Positions 8,743 to 16,637 of a DNA stretch of 64,000 nt are shown piece by piece. The notes under the pieces were generated by a model, which saw only the letters and a program-made list of their open reading frames with translations, had not been told where the DNA came from and did not search any database. The position numbers and the translations under genes are program-made. Each line of letters begins with the position of its first letter. Position 1 is the first letter of the stretch. The stretch is from Leptolyngbya sp. O-77 (GTDB lineage: Bacteria; Cyanobacteriota; Cyanobacteriia; Elainellales; Elainellaceae), in contig NZ_AP017367.1 in the NCBI RefSeq assembly GCF_001548395.1, positions 4,191,001 to 4,255,000 on the forward strand, written 5' to 3'.

Positions 8743-10491
8743 ATGGCCATCTCTCGTTTCCAAAAACTGCGCCAATACCTCCGCCCCCACTGGCGACTGG
8801 CCGCAGGCGGTATTCTGGCGCTGCTCCTAGTGAATGGCATCGGGGTCTATATTCCGCTGCTGCTGCGGTCGGGCATTGACGAGCTTCAGCAGACCTTCAG
8901 CTTTGGCCGGGTGACGTTCTACGCGGGATGGATTTTTGCCCTGGCATCGGTGATGTGGGGAATGCGGATTTTGTCGCGGGTCTGGCTGTTTGGCGTGGGG
9001 CGGCTGGTGGAGTTTGACCTGAAGCAGCGGATTTTTAGCCACCTGCTGACGATGGAGCCGGCTTATTTTGCTGAGAATACAGTCGGCGACCTGATCAGCC
9101 GGGCCACCAGCGATGTGGACAACATTCGGCGGCTGCTGGGGTTTGCGGTGCTGAGTTTGGCAAATACAATCTTTGCCTATGTGCTGACGCTACCCGTGAT
9201 GCTGAGCATTGACGTACGGCTGACGGTGGTGGCGATCGCCATTTACCCGCTGATGTTTTTCCTGGTGCATCTGTTTAGCGATCGCCTGCGAAACCAGCAG
9301 CTAGAAGTGCAGCAGCGCACCTCTGACCTCAGCGACCTGATTCAAGAAGACATCAGCGGCATTGCGCTGATCAAAATCTATGCCCAAGAAGAAAACGAGC
9401 GACAGGCTTTTGCCGAGCGCAACCAAAGCTTGCTGAAGGCAAACCTGGCGCTGGCCCGCACCCGCACGACGCTGTTTCCCCTGCTGGGCGGCTTGGCGAG
9501 TATTAGCCTCTTGGTGCTGCTGGCGCTGGGGGCGGGCGAAATCGCCAGCGGGCGCATCAGCATTGGCGATTTTCTGGCGATGCTGTTATACGTCGAGCGG
9601 CTGGTGTTTCCCACGGCGCTGCTGGGGTTCACGATTACGGCCTATCAGCGCGGCGAGGTCAGCATCGACCGGGTGGAATACATTCTGGCGGAGCAGCCCA
9701 AAATCGACGATGCGCCCGACGCGATTCATCTGCCCCGGTCGGAGGTGCAGGGTTGGCTGTGTGCCGACCACCTCAGCTTTACCTATCCGGGCGCGACCCA
9801 GCCTGCGCTGGATGGGGTGAGCTTCAAGATTCGACCGGGCGAAACAGTGGCAATTGTTGGCCCGATTGGTTCTGGAAAATCCACGCTGGCCAATGCATTG
9901 CCACGCCTGTTGGACATTGCGCCAGGACAGGTGTATCTCGATGGCTACGACATTACGCAAATTCGGCTGCGCGACCTGCGGGGGGCGATCGCCTACGTGC
10001 CCCAGGAGAGCTTCCTGTTCAGCACGACGATTAAAAACAACATCCGCTACGGCAATCCCAAGGCCGAGCAAGACGAGGTGGAAACCTCCGCCAAGCAGTC
10101 GCAGATTCATCCTGAAATTCTCAACTTTCCGCAGCAGTATAAAACCATCGTCGGCGAACGCGGCATCACGCTCTCTGGCGGACAGCGGCAGCGCACGGCC
10201 TTGGCCCGCGCCCTGCTGATCGACGCGCCTGTGCTGATTTTGGACGATGCGCTGTCCAGCGTGGACAACCAGACCGCGACGGAAATCCTCACCAACCTGC
10301 GAGAAGGAACTCAGCGCAAGACAGTGTTGTTCATCACGCACCAGCTCTCGGCCGCGGCCCTGAGCGATCGCATTCTGGTCATGGACAGCGGGCGCATTGT
10401 GCAATCAGGACACCATGCCGAACTCCTATCGCAGCCAGGTCTATATCAGACGCTCTGGGAACAGCAAAAGTTAGAAGAAATTCTCCAATGA
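8743..10491 (+). CDS. ABC exporter, fused permease and ATPase (MdlB/MsbA type)
   Basis: The 582-residue product is a half-transporter. Six membrane helices lie in about residues 18-300, followed by a nucleotide-binding domain. Walker A is GPIGSGKST at residues 373-381, the Q-loop is YVPQESFLFS, the signature is LSGGQRQR, Walker B is VLILDDALSSVD, and the H-loop is FITHQLSA. All are intact, so it should be an active homodimeric exporter of lipid, peptide or drug. The substrate cannot be assigned. The small membrane protein gene at 10582 follows after about 90 bases on the same strand and could be co-transcribed. Confidence 0.9.
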   Translation: MAISRFQKLRQYLRPHWRLAAGGILALLLVNGIGVYIPLLLRSGIDELQQTFSFGRVTFYAGWIFALASVMWGMRILSRVWLFGVGRLVEFDLKQRIFSHLLTMEPAYFAENTVGDLISRATSDVDNIRRLLGFAVLSLANTIFAYVLTLPVMLSIDVRLTVVAIAIYPLMFFLVHLFSDRLRNQQLEVQQRTSDLSDLIQEDISGIALIKIYAQEENERQAFAERNQSLLKANLALARTRTTLFPLLGGLASISLLVLLALGAGEIASGRISIGDFLAMLLYVERLVFPTALLGFTITAYQRGEVSIDRVEYILAEQPKIDDAPDAIHLPRSEVQGWLCADHLSFTYPGATQPALDGVSFKIRPGETVAIVGPIGSGKSTLANALPRLLDIAPGQVYLDGYDITQIRLRDLRGAIAYVPQESFLFSTTIKNNIRYGNPKAEQDEVETSAKQSQIHPEILNFPQQYKTIVGERGITLSGGQRQRTALARALLIDAPVLILDDALSSVDNQTATEILTNLREGTQRKTVLFITHQLSAAALSDRILVMDSGRIVQSGHHAELLSQPGLYQTLWEQQKLEEILQ

Positions 10492-10581
10492 AATTCTTCA
10501 GTTAGGAGTCCGCAAAATTGCACAGAAGTTTACAATCATTCATACTTGTTAATGTACTGGCCCATCTCCCAAAAATTCTCC

Positions 10582-10974
10582 ATGCTGAGCGAACTGCTGC
10601 CGTTCCGACTGGCGATTGACCCGACCACCGTTGCGGGCGTGGGGCTGTGGGCGCTGGCGCTATACCTCGGCTTTTCGCCCGTCAGCGACTGGGTGATGGA
10701 TCAGATTAGCCGCTGGCTGAACTTCGCCGAGCGATCGCTCTACACCTCCCAAGCCGAGTTTGAGCGCACCCGCGCCGCCCGCGAAGCCCAAAACAGCTTC
10801 TACGCCTCGCTGCTCAGCGTGATTCCCTTTGTAATTGCTGGTGCGGGACTGAACTATCTGAGCGACGTGAGCCTGGGGCGCAGTTGGTCAATCAGCATGG
10901 GCATTTTGTCGGTCATCGGCGCAGGGGTGTATGAACTGGGGCGACGCGACGGCCAGGCCTCAGATGAAGAATAG
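10582..10974 (+). CDS. Small membrane protein, unknown function
   Basis: The frame opens at 10546 with TTG, but the ATG at 10582 (MLSELLPFRLAID) is the better start, giving 130 residues. The product has a hydrophobic N-terminal segment, a polar helical middle (EFERTRAAREAQNSFYAS) and two further hydrophobic stretches before an acidic end (ASDEE). I do not recognise the family. It follows the ABC exporter on the same strand. Confidence 0.6.
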   Translation: MLSELLPFRLAIDPTTVAGVGLWALALYLGFSPVSDWVMDQISRWLNFAERSLYTSQAEFERTRAAREAQNSFYASLLSVIPFVIAGAGLNYLSDVSLGRSWSISMGILSVIGAGVYELGRRDGQASDEE

Positions 10975-11107
10975 AAGTTGAATCGCAGCCTGAAACCTTC
11001 AATCCGTGCTTTGATTTGCGGCCTGGAGGTTCTTCAGCATTGTCGAGTAACGCCATGGTTTCGCTAAACCTCGGACAGAGCCATAAGGCTTTTAGAAGCG
11101 TTTCATA

Positions 11108-11319
11108 GTTCGATTCAGCAGCGACCTATTTCACTATCTCCAAGTTCTGGGATGATTCTGTCCCTGCCAGATTCATCTCGTCATTCAACAACACCGATGG
11201 CAGCGCTGGGAGAAATCTCTCGGTTTTCGTTCGCCCGTACTCATCCATGCAGCTTATGTTCGATGTGTTCCCACGTGCCATCGACCTGTCAAGCGCGAAA
11301 GTATGTCAAGCGCAAAAGT
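11108..11319 (+). pseudogene. Possible gene remnant upstream of the glycosyltransferase-like gene
   Basis: A frame without a good start reads ATYFTISKFWDDSVPARF, then NLSVFVRPYSSMQLMFDVF, and stops at 11317-11319. The composition looks coding. The region is AT-richer than the surrounding genes, like the next gene. It could be the tail of a lost gene in the same accessory patch. The rest of 10975-11396 shows nothing else I can support, including an 82-codon ORF at 11152 that overlaps this frame. Confidence 0.3.
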
Positions 11320-11988
11320 AATGGTAAACCGTACTTCCCATGCCTCCTTGAACTTTCACAAATGGCTTGGGATTGCTACATTAACAGCATCAACAAGTGA
11401 AAGGGCTGCATATGAATTTTTCTACTCTCCCGTATCCAGTGAATTTTGTGGTTAAGTATTCCGAGAAATGGTCTGATCTGTTTCGTTCTCCTGAATCCTC
11501 AATCCCTGACCCCAACACCTTATGTACTCGTATTCAAACTCTTGAAGACTGTTGGGTCGTTCTCACCTATTTGCACTTAAAGCGCAGAAATCTCAATGTA
11601 TTTATTTCTGATCGCTTTATTCCCGAAGAAATTTGTGTTGTTAGTTCTCCTGATCTGGGTATCCGAGATCTGACTTTTAATTCCTTTATGGTTGGTTGTC
11701 GTGGTGATGGCTCTAAGCCTGTGCTTTGTGATATGGCAATAGTGCAAAACAGAGCCAACGTGGAATCAGCAGCCGACATATTCATTCCCCATTGGCCTCA
11801 ACCGGGCTTGATACCAAGGCTAAAGGAGCGAGGTAGTACCATCGAAAATGTTGTATTTAATGGTTACGAAATCAATCTGTATGCACCCTTTTGCTCTTCA
11901 GAATTTCAGCGAGAACTAGAGAATCTTGGGGTAAAACTCGTTATTAATGGCAGTCCTAAGAATGGTCCTGTCATGTGGCATGATTACA

Positions 11989-11998
11989 GTACTAATGA
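11989..11998. repeat. Target-site duplication of ISAs1 element, left copy
   Basis: GTACTAATGA occurs here and again at 13181-13190, directly flanking the insertion sequence. Ten bases fit the ISAs1 family. Confidence 0.9.
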
Positions 11999-13180
11999 CA
12001 GGGCTATTTCATTCTAGTCAGAGGCGATTGTTTCTCGTAAACTTGCAATGTCGCTCTTTCCTGCCCTGCCATGACGACGCTTGCCATCCTGGAAGCCTTT
12101 GCTCATCTGCCTGACCCTCGACGTGGAGCGGGACAAAGGCACAATCAAGCCTTGTGTTTAGCCTTGTTCACGCTTGCGGTTGCAGCAGGTTGTCGCGGCT
12201 TCTTAGCCATTGGTGATTGGCTAGAAGCGTACCATGACGAGTTAGTCGAACTGTTTGCGCCGCCCAAAGGACGCTTGCCCTCTTACAGCACCATCCGGCG
12301 AGTGCTACTGAACGTGGATTACTCCCAGTACTCCGCCTGTCTCGCCAAGTTCTTTGAGATTCAGCCTCAGGTTGGCGAGATGATAGCAGTCGATGGCAAG
12401 CACTTACGGGGTTCTTATCAAATCGCAAGTGAGCATTGTACAACTGAGCCTCATCCTGCGATCCAATTGGTGAGTGTGTACTTGGTTGAGCGGGGCATTA
12501 TCCTCGAACCGTTTGAGGTCGAGCGCAAGAGTAATGAAATTAAGGTCTTGCCCGAATTGGTGAAACAGTTTGCTCAGTTTGGCGTAGTGTTTGGCTTTGA
12601 TGCGATCAACACCCAAAAAAAGTTGTCAGCAAATTGTTGAGAGCGGCAATCACTATTTGGGTGCGCTCAAAGGGAATCATGCAGGCTTGCTCAACGACAT
12701 CGTGGCGCATTTCCAACCGGAGGAGACCTACAGCGAATCGAATCAAGGGCATGGACGACTTGAGCAGCGAACGGTCAGTATTTGTCGTAGTTTGGCGGGC
12801 ATTCGTCCCTGGGCAGGACTGTGTACCTTGATTCGGGTGACTGCCACGCGCACCTTGCTCAAAGGCAATTATGAAATCGTCGGCAAGCCAGAAACGCGCT
12901 ACTACATTTCATCATTGAGTGAAACAGCACAGCAATTTGCCGAGCGGATTCGAGCTTACTGGGGAGTGGAAAACAAAGTGCATTATGTGCGTGACGTGAC
13001 TCAGGGCGAAGATGCTTCCAGAATTCGAGTGGTGCCATTACCGCAACTTTGGACAATTGCCCGCAACCTGGCACTCAACCTCTATCGTGATTTAGGGTTC
13101 CACAACATGGCTCAAGCACAGCGTCGTTGTGGCTTCAGCCTCAAGCAATTGAAGTCTATTTTTAGAATGAAATAGCCCTG
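11999..13180 (+). mobile_element. ISAs1-family insertion sequence, complete
   Basis: A 1182-bp element with perfect 18-bp terminal inverted repeats, CAGGGCTATTTCATTCTA at the left and its complement at the right. It is flanked by a 10-bp direct duplication and carries one transposase gene in two overlapping frames. The clean ends and perfect duplication indicate a recent insertion into the glycosyltransferase-like gene. Confidence 0.93.
12071..13175 (+). CDS. ISAs1-family transposase, split by a -1 frame change
   Basis: The first frame (12071-12640) begins TTLAILEAFAHLPDPRRG and contains the first catalytic Asp in IAVDGKHLRG and the second in FGFDAINTQKK. The second frame carries QQIVESGNHYLGALKGN and the region HYVRDVTQGEDASR with the catalytic Glu. 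The junction is a run of seven A at 12615-12621 followed by G, read as A AAA AAG, a classic -1 slippery heptamer. Slipping there joins the two parts exactly into a full transposase of about 368 residues. Either programmed frameshifting or a one-base deletion or undercall in the A run explains it. The ISAs1 family is usually a single frame, which favours the second reading. Confidence 0.85.
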
Positions 13181-13190
13181 GTACTAATGA
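13181..13190. repeat. Target-site duplication of ISAs1 element, right copy
   Basis: GTACTAATGA, identical to 11989-11998. After it the interrupted gene resumes in frame. Confidence 0.9.
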
Positions 13191-13236
13191 TTTGGTTTTA
13201 GCAGTCCGTGATTTAACCGAGAAAGATGCTTTGGGG

Positions 13237-13335
13237 CAGAAGTGTTGAAAAATAGATTAAGCGACGAAAAAAGGGACAGAATGCACAGAAGTGTTGAAAG
13301 ATAGATTAAGCGACGAAAAAAAGGGACAGAATGCA
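13237..13335. repeat. Tandem duplication of the IS4-type left end
   Basis: A unit of about 49 bp that begins CAGAAGTGTTGAAA and ends GGGACAGAATGCA occurs twice in a row (13237-13285 and 13286-13335) with a few differences. CAGAAGTGTTGAA is also the terminus of the related element at 41550-42726. Immediately inside, GGGACAGAAT and ATTCTGTCCC form a 10-bp stem that could block transcription reading into the element. Confidence 0.8.
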
Positions 13336-14386
13336 GTATTCTGTCCCCTAGTAAACAAAAAATGATGCCTGATGATAGCCTCATTTCCGAAGCTTGTCAA
13401 ATCGATCTTGATGCAGCTTTGTCCGCATGACTATCCCGTTTTGAACTCGCGCTTGTTCTTTGAAATCTGGTTGACCTTTGTGTTGGACAAGGGCTTAACC
13501 AGCATGAGAGACTTATTTTACCGCCTAAATCGTACAGGTGTTGAGGTCGATATATCCACCTTTTCTAAAGCTTGCAAAACTCGAACGGATGGGCACTTTT
13601 GTCGAATCTATGCACAGTTGATTGAGCAAGTAAAGCGCAAACAGCCGACCGCGGCTCAGATACTTTTTCCGATTGATTCAACCATCGTTACACTTACCAG
13701 CAAGCTATTTTGGCTGCAAGGATATCACCAAGTTAAATTACTGAATGGAATCAACTTAGAGCAAGGATATTCGAGTGAATGCTTGATTCATTTTGGGCAA
13801 GGACATGATGCAAAGTTTGCCGATTCGATTAGCACGATGATTCCCGAAAACGGCATCGGCATCATGGATAGAGGCTTCGCAAGCTGGGAATTTCTCGACC
13901 AAATGAGTCTCACTCAAACAAAGTTTGTGGTGCGAATCAAGAACAATATGAAGACTGAACTTGACCACGACCGTTACCGCGTGGTTTGGTTCTGTGATTT
14001 GGAGAGTCGGAGCGAGTTTCGTCTGGCAACTAATGTCAATGAGATGAGCGACGAAGAAATCAGTGATACCTATCGGCATCGTTGGCAAATTGAGGTGTTA
14101 TGGAAGTTTCTCAAGATGCACTTAAAGCTCGATCGTCTCATCACCAAGAATGTGAATGGGGTGAGTATTCAGATTTATATGGTGCTCATCACGTATTTAA
14201 TCTTATTGTTAATCGAAATTCCAGCATTCTATGGCAGTGAATTGCTCGACAAGTTTCGGTATTTACAACTGGAACTGAGCCGTCGCTGCTCAATGGTTCA
14301 TTGGAGCTACGATCTGCTGCCCGAAACACTCGTATGACTCTTGTAAGCTAAAATGTAAAGTTTTCTATCTGGATTCAACACTTCTG
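13286..14386 (+). mobile_element. IS4-type insertion sequence, copy 1
   Basis: The element is bounded by CAGAAGTGTTGAA at the left and TTCAACACTTCTG at the right and carries one intact transposase gene. No target duplication is seen: TTTGGGG lies to the left of the outer repeat and ACCCATG to the right. The left end is doubled. This suggests a rearrangement such as a deletion next to the element, which would also explain why the interrupted gene has no 3' part. Confidence 0.82.
13372..14337 (+). CDS. IS4-family transposase, intact
   Basis: The 321-residue product has the DDE signature of the IS4 group: LFPIDSTIVTL with the first Asp, GIGIMDRG with the second, and YRHRWQIEVLWKFLKMHL with the Y-R-E-K pattern around the catalytic Glu, followed by LDRLITKNVNG. 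The reading frame is undisturbed, so the element may still move. It is a clear relative of, but not identical to, the broken transposase at 41620-42635. Confidence 0.88.
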   Translation: MIASFPKLVKSILMQLCPHDYPVLNSRLFFEIWLTFVLDKGLTSMRDLFYRLNRTGVEVDISTFSKACKTRTDGHFCRIYAQLIEQVKRKQPTAAQILFPIDSTIVTLTSKLFWLQGYHQVKLLNGINLEQGYSSECLIHFGQGHDAKFADSISTMIPENGIGIMDRGFASWEFLDQMSLTQTKFVVRIKNNMKTELDHDRYRVVWFCDLESRSEFRLATNVNEMSDEEISDTYRHRWQIEVLWKFLKMHLKLDRLITKNVNGVSIQIYMVLITYLILLLIEIPAFYGSELLDKFRYLQLELSRRCSMVHWSYDLLPETLV

Positions 14387-14538
14387 ACCCATGTCTTGTT
14401 CTAGCTGTTGTCTAAATATCCACCCAAAACCTTGAAAAATCATCCCAACCTTGTAAACACCTTGGCTTGCAGTTAGATTAAATCTAGCTTTACTCATCCT
14501 GATTGACTAGATAAACAATGAGGTAGTTAGTGTCCAAT

Positions 14539-16056
14539 TTAAACTAGATAAGAATGCTGCTCGTGCCAGTCTTTGGCGTGTTGGCGGATGGCTTGGAGTT
14601 CTTCGGGAAGCATCTTGTCCAGGTTGGCGAGGATGAGGTTGATGCGGCCCTGGGATTTTAGCTGGGCGCGGTGGCGATCGAGGAAGTCCCAATAGAAAAA
14701 GTTGAACGGGCAGGCGTTTTTTCCGGTGCGTTGTTTGGGGTCATAGCGACAGCCCTTGCAATAGTCGCTCATCTTGTTGACGTAGTTGGCAGAGGCGGCG
14801 TAGGGCTTGGAGGCGAGGATGCCGCCATCGGCGAACAGGCCCATGCCAATCACGTTCGTCTGCATCACCCAGTCGTAGGCATCGATAAAGGCGGCGTGGA
14901 ACCAGTTCTCGACTTCCTGCGGCGAGAACCCGGCAATCAGCGAAAAGTTTGCCAAAATCATCAGCCGCTGGATGTGGTGGGCGTAGCCCGTGCGCTCGAT
15001 CTGGCTGAGGGTTTGGCGGAGGCAGTTCATCTCCGTCTGCGCCGAGTCCCAAAAGAAGGCGGGCAGCGGCTGAGTGTGCTGAAACCAGTTGCGCTGGGCG
15101 TAGTCTGCCTCGACGTAGTGATACAGCCCGTACATATACTCGCGCCAGCCCAGCACTTGGCGGATAAAGCCTTCCACGCTGCTGAGGCTGAGGGATTGCT
15201 CGTGGTAGGCGCGTTCGGCGGCGTGGATTACCTCCAGCGGACGCAGCAGCCCCAGGTTCAGGTAGGGCGACAGCAGCGCGTGCCACATGGTGTCTTCGCC
15301 CGTCACCATTGCATCCTGGTAGGGGCCGAAGGTGGGCAGGCGCGTGGCAATGAAGTAATCCAGGACTTGCAGCGCGTGCGATCGCCCCACGCCCCAGCGA
15401 AACGGCTCCAGCTTGCCGTAAGTGGGAATGTCGAGATCTCGCACCTGCTGCATCACCTCGCGGGTGATGTCGTCCGGCTCAAACTCCAGCGGCGCGGGCG
15501 GGTTCAGCTTGCCCTTGGGCGGCTTGCGATTGTCCTTGTCAAAATTCCACGCGCCGCCAACGGGCTGCTTGCCCTCCATCAGCACGCCAAAGCGCTGCCG
15601 CCCTTCACGATAGAAATATTCCAGCAGCAGACTCTTCTTACCCTTCGCCCATTGGGCAAAGTCGCCATCTTGCCAGAGGAAATGGTTATTGGGCAATAGG
15701 TTCAGCTTGCAGGGCAGATCGAGGGACTGGATGAGATCCCGGAAAGGGCGATCGCCCGGCATCATTACCCGCAGTTCCGTAATCCCGTTCGCCTTAATCC
15801 ACTGGATCAGCGGCGGCTCAAAATCCTCAGCGGTTTCGTAGGTGACAGGCCAGCCTGCCTCGCGCAGTTCTGCCGCAAAGTGGCGCATGGCAGACCACAC
15901 CAGCACCAGCTTTTGCTTATGGTACGGGCGCAACCGCACCCAGTTGAGCGATTCGATCAAAATGACAGGCGTGCTGGCTGCCTCATCCGCACAGCTTTGC
16001 AGCGCCGCCTGTTCCTGCCAAAGCTGATCGCCCAACACCCAAACGCCGATAGTCAT
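14539..16056 (-). CDS. FeS cryptochrome/photolyase-related protein (PhrB-like)
   Basis: The 505-residue product is a deoxyribodipyrimidine photolyase-related protein (COG3046). The N-terminal Rossmann part starts TIGVWVLGDQL and the helical FAD domain includes FIRQVLGWREYMYG and NWFHAAFIDAYDWVMQ. Four Cys that can bind a [4Fe-4S] cluster are in place, in EMNCLRQ, DYCKGC and NACPF, matching bacterial (6-4) photolyases of the PhrB/CryB group. It would repair (6-4) photoproducts with light, or act as a blue-light receptor. It is monocistronic, with a DUF3082 gene just upstream on the same strand. Confidence 0.88.
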   Translation of the reverse strand: MTIGVWVLGDQLWQEQAALQSCADEAASTPVILIESLNWVRLRPYHKQKLVLVWSAMRHFAAELREAGWPVTYETAEDFEPPLIQWIKANGITELRVMMPGDRPFRDLIQSLDLPCKLNLLPNNHFLWQDGDFAQWAKGKKSLLLEYFYREGRQRFGVLMEGKQPVGGAWNFDKDNRKPPKGKLNPPAPLEFEPDDITREVMQQVRDLDIPTYGKLEPFRWGVGRSHALQVLDYFIATRLPTFGPYQDAMVTGEDTMWHALLSPYLNLGLLRPLEVIHAAERAYHEQSLSLSSVEGFIRQVLGWREYMYGLYHYVEADYAQRNWFQHTQPLPAFFWDSAQTEMNCLRQTLSQIERTGYAHHIQRLMILANFSLIAGFSPQEVENWFHAAFIDAYDWVMQTNVIGMGLFADGGILASKPYAASANYVNKMSDYCKGCRYDPKQRTGKNACPFNFFYWDFLDRHRAQLKSQGRINLILANLDKMLPEELQAIRQHAKDWHEQHSYLV

Positions 16057-16071
16057 GGCTTGGGAAAACCC

Positions 16072-16410
16072 TTATGCATCCGACTGCTTCGGTTGCAACA
16101 ATAGCTGAATCCCCAGCGCCGCCAGCCCCACCGTGGCAATGCCAAACGTCACCAGCGCCAGGCAGCTCATGCCCAGCACCAGCGTCCGCACCGCCGAGCC
16201 GATGCTCACCGCCAGCGAATTGCCCGTGGGCAGCGGCTTGCTGGAAAAGGTGCTGTGGATCGACAGGGTGAGGTAGTAGAGAGCAGTGGCGATCGCCCCT
16301 GAAATGGCAGCCCCCGTCCAGCAGCGCAGGGGGGTCGGCGGGGTCTCATCTGCCACTAGGGGGAGAGGCTTCTTTTTAGCAGTCTCTTGAACAGGGTTAA
16401 TCTCTGCCAT
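16072..16410 (-). CDS. DUF3082 family membrane protein
   Basis: The 112-residue product has a polar N-terminus, then two hydrophobic segments (AAISGAIATALYYLTLSI and the region LVLGMSCLALVTFGIATVGL) and a short polar tail. This is the pattern of DUF3082, a small membrane family of cyanobacteria and plastids without known function. It ends 15 bases before the photolyase-like gene starts on the same strand, so the two may be co-transcribed. Confidence 0.78.
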   Translation of the reverse strand: MAEINPVQETAKKKPLPLVADETPPTPLRCWTGAAISGAIATALYYLTLSIHSTFSSKPLPTGNSLAVSIGSAVRTLVLGMSCLALVTFGIATVGLAALGIQLLLQPKQSDA

Positions 16411-16480
16411 GTCGCGAACCTCACTTGAGCCTTGCTAGTGATGATCTTACAGGATGGAACGAGAAGGAGAAGATGGGAAT

Positions 16481-16590
16481 CTAGTGCAGTGTCACGGTTT
16501 AGTTTTAGGGTGATGCCTCGGCTCGTAGTCAGCGCTTCAGCGCTAAAGCGCTGACTACCAACCTAAGTTCTAGCTGTGACATAGCACTAG
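16481..16590. repeat. 110-bp palindromic element, copy 1
   Basis: Terminal inverted repeats CTAGTGCAGTGTCA and TGTGACATAGCACTAG enclose a perfect inner stem, GTAGTCAGCGCTT and AAGCGCTGACTAC, around CAGCGCT. A second copy with 7 differences in 110 positions lies at 35291-35400. One stem pair differs between the copies in a compensated way. Confidence 0.9.
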
Positions 16591-16637
16591 ACTCGCCCCC
16601 TCATCTCACTGCCCCTTCCTCCCTCCTGTTGGCTTCC

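Larger units (their letters stand above)
11409..13248 (+). pseudogene. Glycosyltransferase-like gene interrupted by ISAs1 and truncated by an IS4-type element
   Basis: The intact 5' part (ATG at 11409, MNFSTLPYPVNFVV) encodes about 200 residues. Segments such as VFNGYEINLYAP and NGPVMWHDYSTND suggest a glycosyltransferase of the GT-B type, but that is a weak call. At 11998 it is interrupted by an ISAs1 element. Removing the element and one copy of the duplicated GTACTAATGA restores the frame, which continues as NDLVLAVRDLTEKDALGQK. That continuation then meets the left end of an IS4-type element at 13237, where it stops (TGA 13246-13248). No C-terminal continuation is found right of that element, so the gene is broken twice. 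Confidence 0.6.

Noticed and set aside
9586..10404. A 272-codon minus-strand ORF
   Set aside because: Antisense to the nucleotide-binding domain of the ABC exporter, whose Walker A, signature and Walker B are intact on the plus strand.
11152..11400. 82-codon ORF upstream of the glycosyltransferase-like gene
   Set aside because: It overlaps another frame (11108-11319) that reads more like protein. It is Cys- and Ser-rich without a known pattern and has no ribosome site.
13237..13335. 49-bp direct repeat considered as a recombination attachment site
   Set aside because: It is a doubled terminus of the IS4-type element, since its first 13 bases equal the ends of that family. No integrase is present.
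14671..15699. A 342-codon plus-strand ORF
   Set aside because: It lies entirely antisense to the photolyase-like gene, whose motifs and Cys ligands are all on the minus strand. It has no recognisable domain and is a GC-rich shadow frame.
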